Source: an uncultured Ignavibacteria bacterium (GTDB taxonomy: Bacteria > Bacteroidota > Ignavibacteria > SZUA-365). Taken from it: a stretch of DNA of 13,498 nucleotides. Under the pieces are notes generated by a model that made no database searches, had not been told where the DNA came from, and saw only the letters and a list, made by a program, of their open reading frames with translations. The stretch lies in the NCBI GenBank assembly GCA_913060595.1, contig CAJXSA010000061.1, forward strand, positions 1 through 13,498. The letters are read 5' to 3'. Position numbers and translations under genes: made by a program. Below are positions 9,001 to 13,498 of the stretch, piece by piece. How positions within the stretch are numbered: position 1 is the stretch's first letter; every line of letters starts with the position of its first letter.

Positions 9001-9244
9001 GTATCCGCAGCTTGCCGTAGAACTGCGGCTTCCCGGACCGGACACGCGTTTTCAGCGCGAATCGTTCACACGCCGGCTGAAAAATGAGTACCCGCTGTTC
9101 GGAGACACCGCACGCGTGGGTTATCTGCCCGTGCGTTCGGACGCAGACAGCATCTATCTCGCCCTGTCGGTGATCGGAAACATCGCCGCCGCTCCGCCGG
9201 TCTCCCCGGCGGACACGCTCGCTCACAAAAATCACACGCGATGA
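6005..9244 (+). CDS. Fusion protein: CPA-type cation/proton antiporter - linker - DUF389 - extracytoplasmic tail
   Basis: One uninterrupted 1079-residue frame. Residues 1-~408 form a polytopic Na+(K+)/H+ antiporter-like domain with about 12 hydrophobic segments. The ion-site motifs are altered CPA1 versions: ATSP (128-131) where NhaP-type proteins usually have ATDP, and LESALGD (153-159) where ESxxND is usual, keeping Glu154, Ser155 and Asp159. The CPA1-typical PRG (358-360) is present. Residues ~410-507 are a hydrophilic, Ala/Gly/Pro- then Asp/Glu-rich linker. Residues ~540-720 are DUF389 (TIGR00341/00271-like), with IIIGGALIMPIM (563-574) and LPGAIISITLLPPLAVIG (661-678). A further membrane helix at ~761-780 leads to ~300 mostly soluble residues (781-1079), probably outside the cytoplasmic membrane, with no family I recognise. 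Role: likely ion homeostasis; the DUF389 function is unknown. An internal ATG at 7433 after GGGCGGA could in principle give a separate DUF389 product. The hypothetical gene at 9320 follows on the same strand. Confidence 0.88.
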   Translation: MNVPIFFALIGGIILIGFLANLLFKLTKIPSVLLLMAIGVFLGPVTGWLASDQLVNIAPYFGTMALLIILFEGGLELDIMTVVRQAPKATVLAVGVFVLSVVLVMLFGIYVMEMTTLNALLLAAVLGATSPAICIPVVQGLSVRDEIKTIVKLESALGDVLLIVSVLLMVNFDPAGNQSVWSIILSFITSFGVAFVVASVAGVLWSRLIAWMGKEPLAYMLTLGFMFLLYFIVEEMHGSAAIAVLMFGLVLENMEVMTDRIGDRLRNLFGIDIKSEKFILNQFIKNITEELSFLLRTFFFVYLGMLLDFNELTWTIGLFILGMTGLLLVSRWGLMQGFRRIGRDFSNGELQVIMAMLPRGLATAVMALLPFQQEQMAGTELFPLYAFGVIVLTNLYMTGSVIFAERRLRSERQRGEQPLAVGYGGEVEPAMPPIQSTPDEAAQTAGTPVDMPRARADAGGTASGANAGASDRSAGGMHPGHDEFSPFDDRDSHRDDDAEEQELAPQSFTDWMARLFGVRIGDRERGYLEAYRAAHISEPLFWVQVILAAAITTLGLILNQSAIIIGGALIMPIMFVVLAGGLSLASGDIYLLLRIAFKIILAALLVALLAAMLSDFLPFSEVTSEIAARTRPTVIDFLIALFGGMAGAATLSRKNRFIQFLPGAIISITLLPPLAVIGFGFANGVTPEIIRGGALLFTANLFANILGAMLVFLLVGMPKAAGLESVRRWKEQELSHPVISMVFEKLRLSQLVGRTGSGRARIIVIGVFLLVLLIPLQSALNQLTMELRARRAITEVSEFFDVQYRSAIINTSSRIEEDLIEVKLQVATNSFFTSADIARFEERVSDRTGIPTRLDLVQTLSDIGEGSTVRRLLTPSTAVQGSAGARTFAETIGDLRFQAQSILRSLPLTRRLDIVSMNAELTLDTLSPAINFVYLSDEALTDDARDILSTLIAGRISMPGSSIQFSWVDRLHGFRLDRNGTLLPGDRVRLRGLHAQLQKYPQLAVELRLPGPDTRFQRESFTRRLKNEYPLFGDTARVGYLPVRSDADSIYLALSVIGNIAAAPPVSPADTLAHKNHTR

Positions 9245-9319
9245 GCTTGCGGCAAGACCGGTGAATCAATACATTTCAGCACGAATACAAATTCCTTCCC
9301 ATACAGATCCAGTGAGACC

Positions 9320-10111
9320 ATGGCCGAATACCAGAAACATCTTTACATGATCGTCTTCCCGATCAATGCGTTGGTCGCCTCGCAGCTCGAACCGCGTGCG
9401 TTCGCGCAGCACTACACGATCGGAAGCGCGCGTCATTTCCAGGGAAAAGTGGTTTTTGCCGAACTCGATATCAACTTCCGTGATCCCTATTTCAAGATTG
9501 AGGAATACCTGGAGAAGACCGTCCCGCACGACGACGGCATGCCGAAACGCACCAAGTTCATTTCCTCCTACCGCGTGCTGGAACATGTCCCGCTTGATGT
9601 GATTCAAAAACTGTATCTCGTGACGGTGAACGGAAAGGCGCTGGAGCTGAGTCCCGCGCCGTATACCGCAGAGAATGTGCCCGGCCTTATCCGCATCTTC
9701 CAGGAGATCGAGCCGATTTCGAATCTCATCGCTTCGCGCCTCGATCAGCGGTCCTTCGGCAAGTATATCACGTCGGACACGGCCAAGGGCGCCTCGCGCG
9801 TATGTTTCACCCAGGTCGATCTCAACATCGAAGAGTTTCTCGAGAGCAGCAAGAACCGTGAAATCATCGTTTCACCGATCCCTGACAGCAATCCCTATCG
9901 CCTGCTCGACTGTCTGACCGAGCTGCAGAACATCCAGGACAAAACGGTGAAAACCATCAGCCTGTCGTCGGTGCTGCACAGCATCAGCTATCGCGTGCTC
10001 CGTCACGGCTTCTGGTTCTTCGACTCCGATGATAATATGCTGTTCTTCCCCATTCCCAGCGCCCATGAGCTGGAAACAACGCATTACGAGTGGTGGAAAA
10101 ACGCACGGTAG
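9320..10111 (+). CDS. Protein of unknown function with two tandem copies of one domain
   Basis: 263 residues, no signal peptide or membrane segment, mixed charge, so probably cytoplasmic. I recognise no family. It contains an internal duplication: residues 14-28 (PINALVASQLEPRAF) align without gaps to 132-146 (PISNLIASRLDQRSF), with 8 of 15 identities and several conservative changes. The similarity continues with one gap to KVVFAELDIN (43-52) against SRVCFTQVDLN (159-169), then more weakly to SYRVLEHV (83-90) against NPYRLLDC (191-198). A third echo of that last piece, SYRVLRHG, occurs at 223-230. The C-terminus is aromatic-rich (FWFFDSDDNMLFF, HYEWW). The ATG at 9320 follows a weak GTGAG; this start gives a compact N-terminus. 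It lies 75 bases after the antiporter fusion and ends 19 bases before a strong terminator, so it may be the last gene of that transcript. A two-repeat scaffold or small-ligand protein is conceivable, but this is a guess. Confidence 0.85.
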   Translation: MAEYQKHLYMIVFPINALVASQLEPRAFAQHYTIGSARHFQGKVVFAELDINFRDPYFKIEEYLEKTVPHDDGMPKRTKFISSYRVLEHVPLDVIQKLYLVTVNGKALELSPAPYTAENVPGLIRIFQEIEPISNLIASRLDQRSFGKYITSDTAKGASRVCFTQVDLNIEEFLESSKNREIIVSPIPDSNPYRLLDCLTELQNIQDKTVKTISLSSVLHSISYRVLRHGFWFFDSDDNMLFFPIPSAHELETTHYEWWKNAR

Positions 10112-10130
10112 TGCGCATCCTGATTTTCAG

Positions 10131-10159
10131 AGTCCCGCCCGGTGCGGGACTTTTTTTTT
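10131..10159 (+). terminator. Rho-independent terminator after the duplicated-domain gene
   Basis: Perfect 8-bp inverted repeat AGTCCCGC (10131-10138) and GCGGGACT (10144-10151), a five-base loop, then a run of nine T's (10151-10159). It begins 19 bases after the stop at 10111 and separates the antiporter/unknown pair from the acn-bfr pair. Confidence 0.93.
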
Positions 10160-10222
10160 CGCAAATTCGCTCTCCTGTCCCTGTCAACCGCATCCATCGC
10201 TGTGCCGGCGCATCCAATTTTG

Positions 10223-10230
10223 TATATTAT
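10223..10230 (+). promoter_or_regulatory. Candidate -10 region for the acn-bfr transcript
   Basis: TATATTAT lies in an AT-rich patch about 35 bases before the aconitase ATG at 10263. It comes after the upstream terminator, so a promoter is required somewhere in 10160-10262. No convincing -35 box is present at standard spacing. Confidence 0.3.
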
Positions 10231-10250
10231 GCGATATTCATGAACTGCAC

Positions 10251-10254
10251 GGAG
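10251..10254 (+). promoter_or_regulatory. Ribosome binding site that sets the aconitase start
   Basis: GGAG lies eight bases before the ATG at 10263. The next in-frame ATG (10269) is 14 bases away, and the nearby ATG at 10240 is out of frame. The site therefore selects MTMNLD as the N-terminus. Confidence 0.6.
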
Positions 10255-10262
10255 AAACTCTC

Positions 10263-12521
10263 ATGACGATGAACCTTGACATGATTCAGCGTGCGTATGG
10301 TGAGATGCCTGCCCGGATCGACGCTGCGCGCACACTGCTGAACCGTCCCCTGACCTTTGCCGAAAAAGTGCTGTATTCCCACCTCTGGGAGACGCCCGAT
10401 GCGCCGCAGCAGCGTGGGAAAGACTATGCGAACTTCGGTCCCGACCGCATCGCCATGCAGGACGCGACGGCACAGATGGCTCTTCTGCAGTTCATGAGCG
10501 CCGGCATTCCCCAGGTCGCCGTGCCTTCGACGGTGCACTGCGATCATCTTATTCTCGCCGAACACGGGGCGAAAAGCGATCTCGCCTCCTCGCTCGACAC
10601 GAATCGCGAGGTGTTCGATTTTCTCGCGTCCGTCTCGAAGAAATACGGCATCGGCTTCTGGAAGCCGGGTGCCGGCATCATCCACCAGGTTGTGCTGGAA
10701 AACTACGCGTTTCCGGGCGGCATGATGATCGGCACGGACTCGCACACCCCGAACGCCGGCGGACTCGGCATGATCGCCATCGGTGTGGGCGGCGCGGACG
10801 CCGTGGATGTGATGGCCGGCATGCCCTGGGAGCTGAAATTCCCGAAACTGATCGGTGTGAAACTGACAGGCAAGATGAGCGGCTGGACATCACCGAAAGA
10901 CGTCATCCTCAAGCTGGCGGGCATTCTCACCGTGAAAGGCGGCACCGGCGCCATCGTCGAGTATTTCGGTCCGGGCTGCGCGTCCATTTCCGCCACAGGA
11001 AAAGGAACGATATGCAACATGGGTGCGGAGATCGGCGCAACGACGTCGGTGTTCCCGTATGACGATAAAATCGGCGCCTACCTGCGCAGCACGGGTCGTG
11101 ACGACGTCGCCACGCTGGCGGACGGCATCGCCTCTTCACTGCGCGCGGACCCCGAGGTGGAACAGAATCCCGAGGACTACTACGACCAGGTCATTCACAT
11201 CGATCTCGACACGCTCGAGCCGCATATCAACGGGCCTTTCACGCCCGACCGCGCGCATCCGATATCGGAATTCGCGGCAGCCGTGAAAGAGAACGGCTGG
11301 CCGGAAGAACTGCGCGTCGCGCTGATCGGGTCCTGCACGAACTCCAGCTACGAAGACATCGACCGCGTGGCGGCGATCGCGCGGCAGGCGAAAGACAAGG
11401 GCCTGAAGGCCAAATCCGAGTTCACCATCACACCGGGCTCCGAGCAGGTGCGGGCGACCATCGAACGCGACGGCCAGCTGGCGCTGCTCGAGGATATCGG
11501 GGGCGTGGTGCTCGCCAACGCCTGTGGTCCCTGCATCGGACAGTGGAAACGCCACGACGTGGAGAAGGGCGACCGCAACTCCATCATCACCTCCTTCAAC
11601 CGCAACTTCACCGGCCGCAACGACGGCAATCCCGATACGCACGCGTTCGTCGCCAGTCCGGAAACCGTCGCTGCGCTCGCGCTCGCGGGATCGCTGACCT
11701 TCGACTTCACGGCTGGCACGCTGAAGAACGCGGACGGAGAAGAGGTGACGCTCGACCCGCCCTCGGGCGAGGAGCTTCCCGCGCAGGGCTTCGTGCCCGA
11801 TCCCGACGGATTCGTGCCGCCGGCGACGGACGGTTCCGCTGTCGACGTCGCCGTCGATCCCGAGAGCAACCGTCTGCAGCTGCTCTCCCCCTTCGCCCCG
11901 CCGCGTGACGGCGATTACGACCGCATGCATCTCCTTCTGAAGGTGCGCGGGAAGTGCACGACGGATCACATCTCCATGGCCGGACCGTGGCTGCGATTCC
12001 GCGGACATCTCGACAATATCTCGAACAACATGTTCATCGGCGCCATCAACGAGTACAACGGCGTCGCCAACAAGGTCAAGAACCAGAATACGGGCGAATA
12101 CGACGAAGTGCCGAAGGTGGCGCGCGCGTACAAAGCGGCCGGCGAGGGATGGGTCGTCATCGGCGACGAGAATTACGGGGAAGGATCGAGCCGCGAGCAT
12201 GCGGCGATGGAGCCCCGCCATCTCGGCGGCCGCGCGATCGTCGTCAAATCCTTCGCGCGCATACACGAGACGAATCTCAAGAAGCAGGGGCTCCTGCCCC
12301 TGACCTTCGCGGATCCCGCGGATTATCTGAAAATCCAGGAAGACGACCGCATTTCACTGAAGGTGGACGCACTCGCTCCCGGAGAGCCCGTCACCATGGT
12401 GATACATCATGCCGACGGCAGCGAGGACACCGCACTGCTCAACCACACGATGAACGCACAGCAGATCGAGTGGTGGAAAGCCGGCAGCGCCCTCAACCTG
12501 ATCGCCCGGAAAAACGCGTAA
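10263..12521 (+). CDS. acn: Aconitate hydratase, mitochondrial type
   Basis: [4Fe-4S] enzyme that isomerises citrate to isocitrate via cis-aconitate in the TCA cycle; cytoplasmic. 752 residues, the length of mature mitochondrial aconitase rather than the ~890-residue bacterial AcnA or ~860-residue AcnB. Cluster cysteines are Cys358 (GSCTNSS) and Cys421/Cys424 (ACGPCIG). Active-site segments: STVHCDHL (89-96), GTDSHTPNAGG (157-167), FNRNFTGRNDGNP (445-457), KCTTDHISMAGPW (564-576), RFRGHLDNISNN with Arg580, and GEGSSREHA (639-647) with catalytic Ser642 and Arg644. As I recall them, the pig heart enzyme's cluster and catalytic residues carry the same numbers, so the alignment is nearly gap-free overall. 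This class is known in Bacteroides and is a taxonomic hint. An upstream extension to 10029 would overlap the preceding gene and its terminator and is rejected. bfr begins 20 bases after the stop, a likely co-transcribed iron-linked partner. Confidence 0.97.
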   Translation: MTMNLDMIQRAYGEMPARIDAARTLLNRPLTFAEKVLYSHLWETPDAPQQRGKDYANFGPDRIAMQDATAQMALLQFMSAGIPQVAVPSTVHCDHLILAEHGAKSDLASSLDTNREVFDFLASVSKKYGIGFWKPGAGIIHQVVLENYAFPGGMMIGTDSHTPNAGGLGMIAIGVGGADAVDVMAGMPWELKFPKLIGVKLTGKMSGWTSPKDVILKLAGILTVKGGTGAIVEYFGPGCASISATGKGTICNMGAEIGATTSVFPYDDKIGAYLRSTGRDDVATLADGIASSLRADPEVEQNPEDYYDQVIHIDLDTLEPHINGPFTPDRAHPISEFAAAVKENGWPEELRVALIGSCTNSSYEDIDRVAAIARQAKDKGLKAKSEFTITPGSEQVRATIERDGQLALLEDIGGVVLANACGPCIGQWKRHDVEKGDRNSIITSFNRNFTGRNDGNPDTHAFVASPETVAALALAGSLTFDFTAGTLKNADGEEVTLDPPSGEELPAQGFVPDPDGFVPPATDGSAVDVAVDPESNRLQLLSPFAPPRDGDYDRMHLLLKVRGKCTTDHISMAGPWLRFRGHLDNISNNMFIGAINEYNGVANKVKNQNTGEYDEVPKVARAYKAAGEGWVVIGDENYGEGSSREHAAMEPRHLGGRAIVVKSFARIHETNLKKQGLLPLTFADPADYLKIQEDDRISLKVDALAPGEPVTMVIHHADGSEDTALLNHTMNAQQIEWWKAGSALNLIARKNA

Positions 12522-12541
12522 CATTTATCGGAGACAACACC

Positions 12542-13039
12542 ATGCATGAAAAAAGCATCGAACTGCTGAACCGTGCCGTCGCGGACGAACTGATGGCCGT
12601 TCACCAGTACATGTATTTCCATTTTCATTGCGACGACCAGGGATTCGAGTTGCTCAGCAACCTCTTCCGCAAAACCGCCATCGAAGAAATGATGCACGTG
12701 GAGCTGCTCGCGGAGCGCATCCTTTTCCTCAAGGGTGAGGTGGAAATGAAATCCGGGGGGGACGTGCAGAAACTGCACTCGGTGCGAGAGATGCTCGAAC
12801 TGGCCACGCGCATGGAGGAAAGCAGTGCGCGGGACTACAACCTCTGGGCGAACGAATGTGCCGCCAACGCCGACGCGAAAACCAAGAAGCTGTTCGAACA
12901 GCTGGTCGACGACGAAGAGCGGCATTTCGATCAGTACGACACGGAAATCGGCAACCTCGAGCAGTTCGGCGCACAGTACCTCGCGCTGCAGTCCATCGAA
13001 CGCAGCAAAAACCTTGCATCCGGCGCCCCGCCGGCCTAA
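12542..13039 (+). CDS. bfr: Bacterioferritin (haem-type, complete ferroxidase site)
   Basis: Four-helix-bundle iron-storage subunit, 165 aa, expected to form a 24-mer cage that oxidises Fe2+ and stores it as mineral. All six ferroxidase ligands are visible at a constant offset of -2 from E. coli Bfr: Glu16, Glu49, His52, Glu92, Glu125 and His128. Met50, in EMMH, is at the position of the haem-ligating Met52, so a haem at the subunit interface is likely. The C-terminus ends in an Ala/Pro tail (ASGAPPA). GGAG eight bases before the ATG at 12542 supports the start; the frame is open far upstream but only as a shadow of acn. It lies 20 bases after acn and probably shares its mRNA, pairing an oxidant-sensitive Fe-S enzyme with iron storage. 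No iron-box operator could be identified. A 12-bp hairpin follows the stop. Confidence 0.95.
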   Translation: MHEKSIELLNRAVADELMAVHQYMYFHFHCDDQGFELLSNLFRKTAIEEMMHVELLAERILFLKGEVEMKSGGDVQKLHSVREMLELATRMEESSARDYNLWANECAANADAKTKKLFEQLVDDEERHFDQYDTEIGNLEQFGAQYLALQSIERSKNLASGAPPA

Positions 13040-13065
13040 CGCTGCTCCATAAGGCAATAACGGAA

Positions 13066-13091
13066 CGAGGCGGTCCCCAGGGACCGCCTCG
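13066..13091. terminator. Probable two-way terminator between bfr and the convergent partial gene
   Basis: Perfect 12-bp inverted repeat, CGAGGCGGTCCC (13066-13077) and GGGACCGCCTCG (13080-13091), with two bases between the arms. It is centred in the 76 bases between the bfr stop and the stop of the minus-strand gene. T-runs on both sides are short (GTTTC on +, TTCCGTTATTG on -), so termination may be partial, but position and stem strength fit a shared terminator. Confidence 0.7.
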
Positions 13092-13115
13092 CTGCGTTTC
13101 TGCTGTATCGCGCGA

Positions 13116-13498
13116 TCAGCGGATACTCATGGAGATCGTGTACGCTGCCGCCGCATCTCCCGGGGCGTCGCGCTTCCGGTACACGACGATGTGATAATCG
13201 TCATAGCGTGGAAGCGACCCCGACCATGCGCGTCGCTGACCACTGATATCCCCGTCATTGAGGAAGACGCGAAACACGACATTGGCATCGTCGCTCTGCA
13301 GGCTCACACTCATCTTCTGTCCGCGCTTCGCGCGCAGCACGTATTCCTTGTGCTGACCCTTGCGCACGCTTGCGCCGAGCGTGGCGCCGGTATTCCCTTT
13401 CTGGAAGCGGATGCGGTGACTGCTCAGCGTACCCGGCAGCATGGCGTGGGAATGAGGCTCGATGAGGATTTCATCAGCGGGGACCACGGCGGGCGGAG
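13116..13498 (-). CDS. C-terminal part of a protein with a PliG/PPC-like beta-sandwich domain
   Basis: The frame is open through the right window edge (the codons before the GTG at 13487 read Pro-Pro-Ala), so the start lies outside the window; about 127 residues are visible. The pattern RFQKGNTGATLGASVRKG, then EYVLRAKRGQKMSVSL, NVVFRVF, WSGSLPRYDDYHIVVYRKRD and AAAYTISMSI matches the short beta-sandwich shared by periplasmic g-type lysozyme inhibitors (PliG) and pre-peptidase C-terminal-like domains: a tyrosine-containing strand, Ala-x-x-Gly-Gln, aromatic strands, then a final Tyr-Thr-Ile strand. Such domains are usually secreted or periplasmic. The proline-rich lead and the histidines (EPHSHAM) before it may be a linker from a preceding domain. 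The role is not certain: lysozyme inhibitor or generic carbohydrate/protein-binding module. It converges on bfr. Confidence 0.75.
   Translation of the reverse strand, partial: PPAVVPADEILIEPHSHAMLPGTLSSHRIRFQKGNTGATLGASVRKGQHKEYVLRAKRGQKMSVSLQSDDANVVFRVFLNDGDISGQRRAWSGSLPRYDDYHIVVYRKRDAPGDAAAAYTISMSIR

Noticed and set aside
8207..9235. 342-codon frame on - opposite the C-terminal tail of the antiporter fusion
   Set aside because: No start context, no motif and biased composition; the + frame continues an unbroken gene.
9246..9256. Small palindrome CTTGCGGCAAG after the antiporter stop
   Set aside because: Only a 4-bp stem with no T-run; not convincing as a terminator.
10029..10262. In-frame extension of aconitase upstream of 10263
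   Set aside because: It overlaps the end of the preceding gene and passes through a strong terminator; a Shine-Dalgarno sits before 10263.
11136..12266. 376-codon frame on - inside aconitase
   Set aside because: Antisense to a highly conserved enzyme, with composition typical of a shadow frame.

Overview
This is a dense, moderately GC-rich bacterial chromosomal segment of ordinary housekeeping and accessory metabolism. I see no phage, insertion sequence, tRNA, rRNA or CRISPR array, and no gene-free stretch longer than about 165 bases. The best guess for the source is a member of the Bacteroidota/Ignavibacteriota/Kapabacteria side of the FCB group. The main clues are the mitochondrial-type aconitase (known in Bacteroides), a secreted GH2N-GH13 glycosidase, an iodotyrosine-deiodinase-like flavoprotein (known in Bacteroidota) and a group-III-like phosphofructokinase. 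This assignment is inference from gene content only.

Layout from left to right: (1) the 3' part of a GT20 trehalose-6-phosphate synthase (otsA) and then dapF, both on +, separated by about 107 bases holding a two-tier hairpin; (2) a three-gene block on the minus strand, transcribed pfk -> IYD-like nitroreductase -> secreted GH13 with a GH2-type N-domain, with gaps of 32 and 52 bases, converging on dapF with only 7 bases between stops; (3) a 163-base divergent intergenic region with a plausible promoter for pfk; (4) on +, a 1079-residue membrane protein fusing a CPA-type cation/proton antiporter, an acidic linker, a DUF389 domain and a predicted extracytoplasmic tail; (5) on +, a 263-residue protein of unknown function built from two copies of one domain and closed by a strong intrinsic terminator; (6) on +, a mitochondrial-type aconitase followed 20 bases later by a haem-type bacterioferritin; (7) a 12-bp hairpin acting as a probable two-way terminator, then the C-terminal part of a minus-strand gene with a PliG/PPC-like beta-sandwich.

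Functional themes: carbohydrate storage, stress and glycolysis (otsA, GH13, pfk), cell-wall and lysine precursor supply (dapF), ion homeostasis (antiporter-DUF389 fusion), and the TCA cycle coupled to iron (acn-bfr). The items most worth follow-up are the antiporter-DUF389 fusion with altered ion-site motifs, the internally duplicated unknown protein next to it, and the IYD-like dehalogenase lodged between two sugar-metabolism genes.
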